NCBI GenBank assembly: GCA_000761475.1
Contig: JQNW01000003.1
Coordinates: forward strand, 186,001-250,000
Source: Chromohalobacter israelensis
GTDB taxonomy: Bacteria > Pseudomonadota > Gammaproteobacteria > Pseudomonadales > Halomonadaceae
DNA length: 64,000 bases
Direction of reading: 5' to 3'
Below are positions 34,746 to 43,276 of this stretch, one piece after another. The translations under genes were made by a program, and so were the position numbers. The first letter of the stretch is position 1. Each line of letters starts with the position of its first letter. The notes beneath the pieces were generated by a model. That model made no database searches. It had not been told where the DNA came from and saw nothing but the letters and a program-made list of their open reading frames with translations.

Positions 34746-35525
34746 CTAGTGGTCGTTTGAAGTGTACCTTGTTACGTCATTTTGAAAGACTTTAAAGGAG
34801 TGAAGCGGCCATACTGTTAAAATGCTTGCAATAAGTATTACGAAGTAAATGGAAGAGCTTTTATTGGTTTGGTGCTGAGAAAGTTGGTGCAAAAATAGAT
34901 AGAAAAAAAGGCAAGCCCATCCTATCCCTAAAAACACCCCACCGACAATATCAGTTAACCAGTGCGCATTCAGATAAACTCTAGAAAAGCATATAAGAAA
35001 CAGTAATAAAAAGGTGGTGAGGCTAGTCAATATCCTGTGTTTAAAATTAAAGTGATGAGTAAATAGGAGGAGGATGCACAAGTAGAGCGTTATATTTAAT
35101 GTGGTGTGGCCACTCGGAAAAGAAAAAGTCTCCCAGTTTTCATACAGCCCCTCCATCGGGCGGCTTTTATGTATTAAAAACTTCAGTAGAGGAACCGTTA
35201 AAGATATGCTGGTCATGGTTAAGGCTAAAAGTATAGCGGGTGCTTTTTCTTTCCTTACGAGCATGGATAGTACTATTGCTGAGGATATTATGCCCACTAC
35301 GATGCCATCACCAAGTTCAGTGATAATTAGCATGAAGTTGAATAGAAAAGAACTCTGGTGCTGTGCAAAGAGGTTGTGTATGGTTCCATTTATTCCAGCA
35401 AAACAATTAGTAGTTTTAACTATCAATGATAGTATCAAGAAGAGTGAAAAGCATATTGCTGAAAGTATCAAGAAAGATCTTGGTGACCTTGATGAGTTGC
35501 CAGATACAGCGATTGTCTTTTTCAT
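34746..35525 (-). CDS. PAP2-superfamily membrane phosphatase (first of two)
   Basis: 259 residues with about six helices. All three PAP2 motifs are present: KFLIHKSRP (K-X6-RP), PSGHTT (PSGH) and SRVYLNAHWLTDIVGG (SR-X5-H-X3-D), so it should be catalytically competent. Substrates of the family include undecaprenyl pyrophosphate, phosphatidylglycerophosphate and lipid A phosphates. It is convergent with dgkA (10 nt gap) and has a degenerate PmrA-box-like site 45 nt upstream. Confidence 0.87.
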   Translation of the reverse strand: MKKTIAVSGNSSRSPRSFLILSAICFSLFLILSLIVKTTNCFAGINGTIHNLFAQHQSSFLFNFMLIITELGDGIVVGIISSAIVLSMLVRKEKAPAILLALTMTSISLTVPLLKFLIHKSRPMEGLYENWETFSFPSGHTTLNITLYLCILLLFTHHFNFKHRILTSLTTFLLLFLICFSRVYLNAHWLTDIVGGVFLGIGWACLFFYLFLHQLSQHQTNKSSSIYFVILIASILTVWPLHSFKVFQNDVTRYTSNDH

Positions 35526-35570
35526 TTTAAAGCTCAGGTTGGAGGTATCAAGGGGGTTTATTTCTATAAT

Positions 35571-35596
35571 GTTAAGAGAGGCTTAAAGCCTCTCTT
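35571..35596 (-). promoter_or_regulatory. Degenerate PmrA-box-like site coinciding with a hairpin
   Basis: On the minus strand TTTAAG-CCTCT-CTTAAC (35587-35571), one mismatch per half-site, 45 nt before the PAP2 start. The same DNA forms an 11-bp stem (35574-35596) with minimal loop placed after the ArnT-like gene, so it may also end that transcript. Confidence 0.5.
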
Positions 35597-36264
35597 TGAC
35601 GGGATTTTAGGGTGGTGATGACTATTTTGTCGTGGGAGCTTCGTATAGCGGCGCAGATTTTTCATTTCCTGAGCACTGAGAAAAAGCGCTTCCGGGAAGA
35701 AGCCACCAATGATCACTGTTTTGAATACCCAGATCATGTTTTTCGGATTGATCGATACAAGCTTCCCCTTTTGCCTGATTTGCTCGTGTTAATATCCAGC
35801 GCTCACCGGGAGACTGTTTAACCCATGCGTAAGCACGTTGTAATTGTTTTTCTAATGGGGTTTTAAAGCCGAATTGCACGACGGGTTGTTGTGCTTGTAG
35901 CACAAATTCTTCATCGAAATCCGGGAGCGCCAATGAAGCGTTTTTTCCTGTTATGCGCTGAACATTCTGCATCATATCGTGAGGCGACCTGGCCGTATTC
36001 ATTAGTACATAGCCCCATGTAGACCATGAAACCCAGAAGGCCAGCATCCATATTACAAATATCAACATTCCACGGTGCGGTTTTAACCAGAGGATGAGGG
36101 GGATAGACAGCGCACCAATCGTCATCCACCAATTCCAAGGCACTACTCCATAGTGCTGCGATAATTCGTTTAGGCTACTGACTCCATAACCACCTAAGAC
36201 TCCTGCAGTTAGTAAAGTGCCTGAAATGGCAATGTGATCTTACCCAGCAATCGTGGACACCGAT

Positions 36265-37131
36265 CTAAGCGATCATTCGGGCCTCGAAGGCCTCCGGGCT
36301 GATCATCCCAATCGCACTGTGCCGGCGCTGCCGGTTATAGTCCATCTCGATGTACTCGAAAACTTGCCGCCGCATGGCGTCCCGGGTCTCGAAACGTTCG
36401 CCATGGATTGCTTCGACCTTGAGGCTGTGGAAGAAGCTCTCGGCACAGGCATTGTCGTAGCAGTTGCCCTTGGCACTCATGCTGCACTGGAGGTCGTGCC
36501 GAGTCAGCAGCGACTGGTACAGGGTCGAACAGTACTGGCTGCCGCGATCCGAATGGACGACGACCTTCTTGGGCATCTTACGGCGCCACAACGCCATCTG
36601 GAGCGCGTTCCCGGCCAGGTCGGCAGTCATTCGCTCGCTCATCGCCCAACCGATCACCTTTCGTGAGAACAGATCGATCAGCACCGCCAGGTAGAGCCAT
36701 CCTTCACCGGTCGCTAGATAGGTGATGTCGCCGACCCATTTCTCGTTCGGCGCCATGGCGGTGAAATCTTGCTCCAGCAGGTTGGGCGCCACTGGCAGCG
36801 AGTGTCGCGAGTTCGTCGTCGCCTTGAACTTGCGCGCCGCTTTGGCGCGAAGTCCCTGACGTCGCAGGCTGGCGGCGATGGTCTTGCGATTCACCGCCAT
36901 GCCATCGTGAACCAGGTCTGGCACCAATCTGGGGGCGCCTGAGCGCCCCTTCCGGCGCTTGAAGGCCTCGGCCACTCGCTGGTCGAGAACCGCCTGCTGG
37001 CGGCGCCTCGGGGACGGTTCACCGTCACGCTGCCGCCAGGCGTAGTAGCCACTGCGAGCAACCCCGAGAACCCCGCACATCCGCTGGATGCTGAATGTCT
37101 GACGATGTTGGTGGATGAAGGCGTACTTCAC
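36265..37131 (-). CDS. IS3-family transposase OrfB (integrase catalytic part)
   Basis: 288 residues. The N-terminal HTH_21 segment ([19 protein letters not shown]) is followed by the retroviral-integrase-type core with D in [11 protein letters not shown] in [10 protein letters not shown] and E in [17 protein letters not shown], and the C-terminal [19 protein letters not shown]. The DDE triad is complete. It overlaps orfA by four bases and is probably made as an OrfAB fusion through -1 frameshifting. Confidence 0.95.
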   Translation of the reverse strand: MKYAFIHQHRQTFSIQRMCGVLGVARSGYYAWRQRDGEPSPRRRQQAVLDQRVAEAFKRRKGRSGAPRLVPDLVHDGMAVNRKTIAASLRRQGLRAKAARKFKATTNSRHSLPVAPNLLEQDFTAMAPNEKWVGDITYLATGEGWLYLAVLIDLFSRKVIGWAMSERMTADLAGNALQMALWRRKMPKKVVVHSDRGSQYCSTLYQSLLTRHDLQCSMSAKGNCYDNACAESFFHSLKVEAIHGERFETRDAMRRQVFEYIEMDYNRQRRHSAIGMISPEAFEARMIA

Positions 37132-37406
37132 TTGAGGTGCTTGGCGAAGTACGCGGCCGCCTTTTTTGTGATTTCAAGCTCTTCCGACTTCTCGGCCAGT
37201 TGTCGCTTGAGCCGGGCGTTCTCATCGGCCAGAGCTTGCTCACGCGCTGAAGCGCTTTGCTGCTGTTGGGCCTTGGCTCGCCACTGGTAGAGCTGGCTGG
37301 GCTGGAGGCCAAGCTCTCGGGCGGCAGCACTGATGCCAACGCGGTCGGCGAGTGCCAGTGCCTCGGCCTTGTAGTCTTGGGAGTAGCGGGTACGGGTCTT
37401 CTTCAT
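37128..37406 (-). CDS. IS3-family transposase OrfA
   Basis: 92 residues from the ATG at 37406 (MKKTRTRYS). The helix-turn-helix DKAEALA-like region ([20 protein letters not shown]) and a C-terminal leucine-zipper-like coiled coil with [21 protein letters not shown] are typical. It binds the inverted repeats and supplies the N-terminal half of the fusion transposase. Confidence 0.93.
   Translation of the reverse strand: MKKTRTRYSQDYKAEALALADRVGISAAARELGLQPSQLYQWRAKAQQQQSASAREQALADENARLKRQLAEKSEELEITKKAAAYFAKHLK
37161..37167 (-). other. Programmed -1 frameshift slippery site
   Basis: On the minus strand A-AAA-AAG in the ACA AAA AAG context, near the end of orfA, in the right place to shift ribosomes into the orfB frame. 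Confidence 0.7.
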
Positions 37407-38591
37407 CGAAGCTGCTTGCCTTGCCATGGGTCACCTAGTCTTAGTGTACTGTCTTAACGAGGTGTCCACTGCTGCTGGGCAAGATCAATGATAGTAAATG
37501 TTGCCAGATAATTGAGACCCTTTTGTTGCAATAGGCCGGGTATGGACGGCGCGACCGCCCATATTAACAATGGTATTGTAGGCAATATATAAACGCCTCG
37601 TTTGCCTGGCGACAACGAAAAAAACAGAAGGATCAGCAATATTGCGCTTAAAGGCATCCAAATCTTAGCATCGCGTCTTCTCAATCGACGCTGCCAGTGT
37701 TTAATAAGCCATGGGAAGGCCAGTATTAGAGGTAGCCATGCCCAAGGAATGACACTGGCTAGATAGTAATACCAAGGGTTCAAGTGATGCCATGAATTGG
37801 CATATCTTTCGCCCGTCTGTTTGAAAAGGATATTATCCCGATAAGCTGTGAGACTTGAATCGTCTCCAAATGTGGCGATCAAGACCATGGGCACGACCCA
37901 CAAGCTAACCGTCAAGATAAGTAATGAAAAACCCTTTATATACTGTTTCCATGCAGGGTGATGCACTACTCCTTGTTTATAGAATAATATCCAGCCGGGT
38001 ATTAACGCCAAGGGCAGAAAGCCTACCCCCTTGGTCAATATACCGATGCCCATTGCGATCCAACTGACATACCACCAGATATTCTTGGCGTCAATTAATG
38101 AATAGCGTAGAAACCCGTAAGCCCCTAACGTAGTAAAAAAAGTGAGAGACATATCTATTTGTGCCGTCCGAGCTTGAAGAGCAAATTGGAACGTGCTCAA
38201 CAGGGCAACGCCGGCTAATAGTGCGATGCGTATACCGTAGAGTCTTTTCGTTAAATCTGCTACTAAAAAGAGAGTTCCGAAAGCAGCAAGTAGAGACGGG
38301 AGCATGAATCCCCAACGTACCGAGCCAGTTAGAGCAATACCTATTGCCATTGCCCACATGAAAACAGGGGGTTTGTCGGGATAAATTTCGCCGGCGCGAT
38401 GAGGAAACCAAAATTGACCCGTCTTAAGCATTTCGAGTGCGTTGAGTGCAAAGCGTGGTTCATCTGCTGGCCATGGATCACGTAACCCCAGTCCAATCGC
38501 TAAAATCACAAAACCGCCCAGAAAAAAAAGGCACCAAAAAAATCGGGTATGGCGAACCACCGTTATTGGCAAGAGCGAAAAAGGCATAAAG

Positions 38592-38879
38592 CTATTCACT
38601 TTTCGTTGATTTCCGGTGTGTTTCATTACGGATTAAAATCATATTACGCATGTAGATAAAAAGCCCTGCTCCTTGGCCAACGATAAACACGGGGTCTTGT
38701 CGATAAATTGCATAAGCAAAAAGCGTAGCGCCTCCGCCTAGACTTAATATCCAAAACGCGTTGGGCACGATACTACGTCGCGCCTTCTCACTTGCAATCC
38801 ACTGGACCAAGAAACGGGCCGAAAAAAAGCCTTGTCCAAGAAATCCAATAATCATCCAGATTAAGTCGGGTTTAAACAT
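38592..38879 (-). CDS. LAB_N-domain protein (lipid A biosynthesis N-terminal domain)
   Basis: 95 residues with three predicted helices. FLGQGFFSARFLVQWIASEKARRSIVPNAFWILSLGGG is the LAB_N signature. Small LAB_N proteins sit between a GT2 and a GT39 gene in lipid A glycosylation cassettes and are thought to act in moving or presenting the lipid-linked sugar. It overlaps the GT2 gene by 8 nt and ends 4 nt before the chosen ArnT-like start. Confidence 0.88.
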   Translation of the reverse strand: MFKPDLIWMIIGFLGQGFFSARFLVQWIASEKARRSIVPNAFWILSLGGGATLFAYAIYRQDPVFIVGQGAGLFIYMRNMILIRNETHRKSTKSE

Positions 38880-39630
38880 GTTTGCCGGATTCGTTGTCAG
38901 TAGGGTATGAATCCACCAGCGGCATTAAATTTGCCGGTAGTCGTGATCGGCGGCGCAACCACATGACACCTAGAATATCTATAATTCCTACCCAAAGTCT
39001 GTCATGTAAACCATAGTGTGAGTGTCCGTTTTGACGTTCTCGGTGGTTTACATTCATAGAAATACAGGTCCCTCCCTGCGCTTGAATAAGCGCAGGTATA
39101 AAGCGGTGCATATGGTTAAAGTATGGCAGTTTAAGAAACGCATTTTTGTTTATTAATTTAAGGCCACACCCGGTGTCGGGTGTTGAATCATTCAGTAGTT
39201 TGCTCCTGATACGGTTGGCGATTTTTGAAGAAAACCTCTTATGCCAAATATCACGTCTTTTATTGCGGTGCCCAGCAATTACCGTGACTGTGTTAGTGCT
39301 CGCATATTGATAAAGGATAGGTATGTCTGCCGGGTCGTTTTGTCCATCGGCATCGATAGTCGCCAACCAATCCCCTTCCGCTAGCCTTGCCGCTTGCCAG
39401 ATAGACGTGCTTTGTCCGGAGCTTTTGTGGTGGCGGTATGCGCGTAGCCGTGGATTTTTCCTGGCTTCATTTGCAAGCCAATTTTGGGTGTCATCTATAG
39501 AGCCATCATCGATAACGATGATTTCGTGTTCAATTGAAACAAGTGCCTGATCAATTTCATCAAGCAACGTTGGTAAGTTTTCAACTTCATCTTTTGCAGG
39601 AATGATGACTGATAGTGTTTTTGGTCGCAT
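38872..39630 (-). CDS. GT2 glycosyltransferase, ArnC/DPM1-like
   Basis: 252 residues, soluble GT2 fold with a basic C terminus but no strong membrane anchor. LSVIIPAKDEVENLPTLLDEI, EIIVIDDGSIDDT, TIDADGQNDPADI (DXD-type metal site) and TPDTGCGLKLINKNAF are characteristic of polyprenyl-phosphate glycosyltransferases. It would load a sugar onto undecaprenyl phosphate for the ArnT-like enzyme. A perfect PmrA-box-like site lies 48 nt before the start. Confidence 0.88.
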   Translation of the reverse strand: MRPKTLSVIIPAKDEVENLPTLLDEIDQALVSIEHEIIVIDDGSIDDTQNWLANEARKNPRLRAYRHHKSSGQSTSIWQAARLAEGDWLATIDADGQNDPADIPILYQYASTNTVTVIAGHRNKRRDIWHKRFSSKIANRIRSKLLNDSTPDTGCGLKLINKNAFLKLPYFNHMHRFIPALIQAQGGTCISMNVNHRERQNGHSHYGLHDRLWVGIIDILGVMWLRRRSRLPANLMPLVDSYPTDNESGKHV

Positions 39631-39678
39631 GATTGCATATATAAAGTAGTGGCTTTGTCTTGATTGTAAATATTTTTT

Positions 39679-39695
39679 CTTAAGGTATTCTTAAG
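39679..39695 (-). promoter_or_regulatory. PmrA-box-like site before the GT2 operon
   Basis: CTTAAG-GTATT-CTTAAG, both half-sites perfect. Read on the minus strand it is followed after 10 nt by TACAAT, a good -10, giving a complete activator-dependent promoter for the GT2 gene. Confidence 0.8.
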
Positions 39696-39720
39696 CCTTT
39701 TGATGAATTTATTTGTTGCG

Positions 39721-39737
39721 CGTAAGCATGACTTAAG
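39721..39737 (+). promoter_or_regulatory. PmrA-box-like site before the PAP2-eptA operon
   Basis: CGTAAG-CATGA-CTTAAG, one mismatch in the first half-site, ending 52 nt before the PAP2 start at 39790. With 39679 it makes a divergent pair. Confidence 0.65.
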
Positions 39738-39789
39738 AAGTGGGGTGACATCATGAAGTATCCTTGTTAGATATAAAGTTGATGTGCAC

Positions 39790-40530
39790 ATGCTCCCCAG
39801 GACTTTTTTAAAATACAGTGAATCACCTTGGGTGCCCTTGTTGAAGATGTGGGGTTTATTCACCCTGTTAATTATTGCAATAGCTTATTTTGAATTAGAT
39901 TTTAGGACGGCTGATGCCGTTTACACGATGGAGGGAGGTGATTGGACGTTATCGGATTTCTGGCTGACTAAGTATGTTCTGCATGATATAGGGAAACGCT
40001 TTAGTATATCTATAGGTGTAGTGGTCTTGGTGGCAATTGTTGCAACCTTCTTTGTAGGGGCAATGAAAAGTCTGCGTCGTCCTTTGGTGTATCTCTTTGT
40101 ATCAGTTGCACTTTCCGCATTAATAGTTTCTTCTATAAAGAACAGCGTTAATGTGGCATGTCCTTGGGATTTAGTACGCTACGGAGGGAATATTCCTTAC
40201 GTTGGTTTTTTCCAAGAGTGGCCTTCTAAGTTTCCAGATATTGCATGCTTTCCTGCCGGGCATGCTAGTGCGGGTTATGCCTGGATTGCCTTGTACTTCT
40301 TCTTCGACTACCTCTTTGTCTCTTCTAAGTGGAGACGTTTAGGTGCAGGGGTTGCTATGTCTATGGGCCTTCTTTTTGGTATTGATCAGCAAGTTCGTGG
40401 GGCTCATTTTTTGTCGCATGATTTGTGGGCATTGATGATTAGTTTTAGTGTTTCCCGAATATTGGCGTATCTGTTTTTTGGTTTAATTAAAAATCAAAAA
40501 GTCGCTGTTGGTGATCTTGTTAATTCTTGA
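39790..40530 (+). CDS. PAP2-family phosphatase linked to EptA
   Basis: 246 residues from ATG 39790; a GTG at 39784 would add two residues. About six helices carry a variant PAP2 active site: KNSVNVACPWDLVRYGG, CFPAGHASAGYAW and QQVRGAHFLSHDLWA. This CPWDL form is typical of phosphatases next to phosphoethanolamine transferases, as in the mcr-1-pap2 pair. Its likely substrate is a lipid A or isoprenoid phosphate. It ends 13 nt before eptA and is probably co-transcribed with it. Confidence 0.87.
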   Translation: MLPRTFLKYSESPWVPLLKMWGLFTLLIIAIAYFELDFRTADAVYTMEGGDWTLSDFWLTKYVLHDIGKRFSISIGVVVLVAIVATFFVGAMKSLRRPLVYLFVSVALSALIVSSIKNSVNVACPWDLVRYGGNIPYVGFFQEWPSKFPDIACFPAGHASAGYAWIALYFFFDYLFVSSKWRRLGAGVAMSMGLLFGIDQQVRGAHFLSHDLWALMISFSVSRILAYLFFGLIKNQKVAVGDLVNS

Positions 40531-40543
40531 GGTGAGGTCGTTT

Positions 40544-42196
40544 ATGTATAATTTATTTTCAAGGCTGAGCTTCCTGCGTCCGGTTTTGACGACGGACTTC
40601 CTGACCTTTTTGGTGAGCCTTGGTGTTACATTGTTTTATAATACGCCTTTTTGGGATGAGGTTTTTGATTATATCTCTCCAGCAGGAATAATGGACTGGT
40701 TGCTTTTGCTCGAGTATGGGGTTGTTCTTACTTTTCTGCAGTTTTTTGTATTTGTTTTTTTAGTGAATCGTTGGCTGGCGAAACCTTTTCTTGTTGCCAT
40801 AATATGTTTGGCAGCGGCCGTTAACTTTTATACAAGCCGTTATGGCGTATACTTCAATACCGATATGGTGAACAACGTTCTGCAGACGGATACTAAGGAA
40901 GCTGGTGAGCTGTTTACTTGGGGGTTCCTTGGATACATGATTGTTTATGCCGCTATTCCTTCACTGTTTGTTATCTGGGTGCGTATAAAAAGAGAGAGCC
41001 TTTTGAGGTCTGTTTTGAGACGCGCAGTGGTGGTGCTAGCAAGCACCCTGGTATTGAGCGGCTTCATTTTACTGACATTTCAAAGCGTGTCGGCTTTGAT
41101 GAGGACGCATCATGAGCTGCGTTTCTTGGTCACTCCGGGTAACGCGATAGTCTCTACTGTTCAAGCTTTAGCTCCTGCACAAGCTCCTCTGCCTGATAAG
41201 AAAATTCCGCTTGAGAGCGATGCGAAACTGGCAGACGAGGCATCGAATGGTAATAGCAAGCCTAAGCTTCTCGTCATTGTGGTCGGGGAGACGATGCGGG
41301 CTGCCAATTGGGGTCTCAATGGCTATGAGAGGCAGACGACACCGAAGTTGAATGATCGCAACGTGATCAATTTTCCTCATGTAACATCTTGTGGCACAAG
41401 CACGGCAGTTTCTTTACCTTGCATGTTCTCTCCGCTTGGTCACGATGACTATGACGAGCGCTATATTAAAAGTCATGAGTCACTTCTTGATGTGTTAAAG
41501 CATGCCGGTATTGATGTCGAATGGTTTGATAATCAATCGGGATGTAAAGGGGTATGTGAAGGCGTTAAAAACGAAACATTGTCTCTGCAGAGTTTTCCTG
41601 ATCTTTGTGCATCGGGCCGCTGCTATGATGAGGCTCTTGTCGAGCGTTTAAAAGATGAGCTGAAGAAAAATTCGGGTTCTAACGATGATAAGGTCGTTGT
41701 GTTGCACCAATTAGGCAATCATGGCCCTAGTTATTATCAGCGTTATCCTGAGCCTTTTGGCAGGTTTGCCCCGGTATGTGAAACTGCTGATTTAAACAAG
41801 TGCCAAAAAAATGAGATTGTAAATGCATATGATAATGGCGTTCTTTACACCGATAGTGTCTTAGATAGTCTGATTTCCGCCTTAAAATCTCAGTCTCAAT
41901 ATTCGGCTGCCATGTTGTATGTGGCCGATCATGGTGAGTCGTTAGGTGAAAATGGTGTTTATTTACATGGATTGCCTTACTCAATCGCACCGAGAGAACA
42001 AACGCATGTGCCCATGACGTGGTGGTTGGATAAGGACTTTGTTGGCTCCACGGGACTGGATAATGATTGTTTATATAAAAATGCAGACGACACATATAGT
42101 CATGCCAACTTGTTTTCAAGCATTCTGGGATTGATGCAAGTAGCAACATCGGCATATAAGCCCGATCAAGACATAACATCGGCATGTCGTACATGA
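40544..42196 (+). CDS. eptA: Lipid A phosphoethanolamine transferase
   Basis: 550 residues. Five N-terminal membrane helices (to about 180) are followed by a periplasmic sulfatase-fold domain. Zinc/active-site residues are visible: Glu249 in VIVVGETMRAANWG, nucleophile Thr285 in TSCGTSTAVSLPCMFS, and YVADHGESLGENGVYLHG. Cysteines typical of EptA disulfides are present. It transfers phosphoethanolamine from phosphatidylethanolamine to lipid A, lowering surface charge and sensitivity to cationic peptides. TGAGGTGAGG lies upstream of ATG 40544. Confidence 0.95.
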   Translation: MYNLFSRLSFLRPVLTTDFLTFLVSLGVTLFYNTPFWDEVFDYISPAGIMDWLLLLEYGVVLTFLQFFVFVFLVNRWLAKPFLVAIICLAAAVNFYTSRYGVYFNTDMVNNVLQTDTKEAGELFTWGFLGYMIVYAAIPSLFVIWVRIKRESLLRSVLRRAVVVLASTLVLSGFILLTFQSVSALMRTHHELRFLVTPGNAIVSTVQALAPAQAPLPDKKIPLESDAKLADEASNGNSKPKLLVIVVGETMRAANWGLNGYERQTTPKLNDRNVINFPHVTSCGTSTAVSLPCMFSPLGHDDYDERYIKSHESLLDVLKHAGIDVEWFDNQSGCKGVCEGVKNETLSLQSFPDLCASGRCYDEALVERLKDELKKNSGSNDDKVVVLHQLGNHGPSYYQRYPEPFGRFAPVCETADLNKCQKNEIVNAYDNGVLYTDSVLDSLISALKSQSQYSAAMLYVADHGESLGENGVYLHGLPYSIAPREQTHVPMTWWLDKDFVGSTGLDNDCLYKNADDTYSHANLFSSILGLMQVATSAYKPDQDITSACRT

Positions 42197-42240
42197 CTTT
42201 AAAAACTTACCTGCAGTAGCACCGAGCTGGGGAGTGTATG

Positions 42241-42474
42241 ATGGTTTATAGGTTTCAGTATGACATGTTATCAAGGCCTTTTCGGATCATAAGAAACTTA
42301 GCCAGGGCCGTCCGTAGTATGGCTGGTGAGGCTCTCTTTAGATGTTTCTTTTTCGAGGCCTGTATTTTTACTTTATACATTTTTCTTGGAGCATTCGTTG
42401 TGCCTTTTGCACTGGTGCTTGGCTTTTACAAGATCGTCAGGCATGTTCTTGCGAAGGTCGGCGGAGGGGCGTGA
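42241..42474 (+). CDS. Small hypothetical membrane protein
   Basis: 77 residues from 42241 (an adjacent ATG at 42238 is equally possible) behind a GGGGAG ribosome site. A basic N-terminal half (RPFRIIRNLARAVRS) precedes one long or two short hydrophobic helices (FFFEACIFTLYIFLGAFVVPFALVLGFY as two spans). No family recognised. It follows eptA by 44 nt and ends at a strong terminator, so it may be the third gene of the PAP2-eptA operon. Confidence 0.6.
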   Translation: MVYRFQYDMLSRPFRIIRNLARAVRSMAGEALFRCFFFEACIFTLYIFLGAFVVPFALVLGFYKIVRHVLAKVGGGA

Positions 42475-42510
42475 ATTGAAAGAGCCGCCTTGAAGGCGGC
42501 TCTTTCAATT
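42474..42510. terminator. Bidirectional Rho-independent terminator
   Basis: A perfect 17-bp stem (42474-42490 with 42494-42510) and 3-nt loop, A-rich on one foot and T-rich on the other. It overlaps the stop codons of the small membrane protein and of the convergent cytochrome b561 gene. Confidence 0.88.
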
Positions 42511-43057
42511 ATTCTTGGCGTTTTTTTGTTTTTTGACCAGTAAACATCGCCTTGGTAAGATTTTGTGTTGTTAACTTGCTGGAAATAATTACACCAATAA
42601 CATGTAGTATTGCTGCAATAAGAAGGGCGTTTCCCAATATTGGGTGTATGGTTTCTATCAGTGCGTTTTCATGAAAGGTGTGCGTTGTTAGAAGCCAGCC
42701 CAATATTGCTTGCAGTCCAAGTCCTCCTAATAGTAAAAAGACCATGGCGCTGCCGGCGGGATTGTGGCCGTCATAATGTCGTTCATGCCCATGTCGCATT
42801 TTTCGTAAATGTTGAAGTATTTCTTTTGGTGAGTAAGTGAAGTTGATGAACCGTGCGTGTCGAGTCCCTATGACTCCCCATATGATTCGTAATACTACTA
42901 CTACGCCTACTGTATATCCTGCCCATTCATGTAGTGTCTGCAATTGGCCAGAGCTCAGCCAGGCTGTCATGAACGCTATGACCAACGTCCAGTGAAGTAT
43001 CCTTACTATTGGGTCCCAAATCTTTACCTTTTGGGGATGTTCTTCTCTATGCGCCAT
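42509..43057 (-). CDS. Cytochrome b561-type di-heme membrane protein
   Basis: 182 residues with four membrane helices. IWDPIVRILHWTLVIAFMTAW and LHEWAGYTVGVVVVLRIIWGVIG carry the first heme histidines, and HPILGNALLIAAILHVIGVI the last ones, as in b-type cytochromes of the Ni/Fe-hydrogenase/CybB superfamily. It would shuttle electrons between quinol and a periplasmic or membrane partner. Start 43057 follows GGAGAAACCTG. No redox partner gene is adjacent. Confidence 0.85.
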   Translation of the reverse strand: MAHREEHPQKVKIWDPIVRILHWTLVIAFMTAWLSSGQLQTLHEWAGYTVGVVVVLRIIWGVIGTRHARFINFTYSPKEILQHLRKMRHGHERHYDGHNPAGSAMVFLLLGGLGLQAILGWLLTTHTFHENALIETIHPILGNALLIAAILHVIGVIISSKLTTQNLTKAMFTGQKTKKRQE

Positions 43058-43135
43058 CAGGTTTCTCCATTCTTGGTATGAAGCAAAAGCCAATAGGTTT
43101 GGTCTATTGATTAAACAGCAGCTATTGGAGGTTAT

Positions 43136-43276
43136 ATGGTAAGAAAATATTCTGATGACTTACTTAAAGAGCGCGGTGGTTCTATGTTCAAGTTGGATAG
43201 CGTGTTATCTCGGTTCGAGACACCCCTCTTGAACAGGCAGTCATGGCGCTTAAGTGATGTGATGATGGCTATATAT
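43136..43276 (+). pseudogene. Possible truncated gene start at the island boundary
   Basis: ATG 43136 has an excellent GGAGG ribosome site and opens MVRKYSDDLLKERGGSMFKLDSVL, a plausible protein beginning of about 47 residues in AT-rich DNA. The frame then continues to 43510 entirely antisense to the DUF1232 gene, where it looks like shadow translation. It may be a gene fragment left by the recombination that set the island edge. No family recognised. Confidence 0.35.

Larger units (their letters stand above)
36235..37487 (-). mobile_element. IS3-family insertion sequence, 1253 bp
   Basis: Imperfect terminal inverted repeats TGATCTTACCCAGCA at 36235 and TGATCTTGCCCAGCA read inward from 37487. 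A 3-bp direct repeat ATG flanks it (36232-36234 and 37488-37490), the usual IS3 target duplication. It contains orfA and orfB with a slippery site between. It is GC-rich within an AT-rich island, showing independent origin. Confidence 0.95.
35622..38587 (-). pseudogene. ArnT-like GT39 lipid A glycosyltransferase, interrupted by IS3 element
   Basis: Removing the IS (36235-37487) and one copy of the duplicated ATG joins the two parts in frame into 569 codons, matching ArnT-family length (about 550). The N-terminal piece has the catalytic loop LRDPWPADEPRFAL, DKPPVFMW, ARTAQIDMSLTFF and the polytopic GT39 core. The C-terminal soluble domain runs from LATFTII through PLEKQLQRAYAWVK. The family transfers an undecaprenyl-phosphate-linked sugar to lipid A in the periplasm. 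The 5' piece now ends in IS sequence (DLAQQQWTPR), so the gene is broken. It is the last gene of a GT2-LAB_N-GT39 operon. Confidence 0.9.

Noticed and set aside
34260-43276. Prophage or integrative element
   Set aside because: Low GC, but no integrase, phage gene, attachment repeats or tRNA at the edges; only an IS3 element inside.
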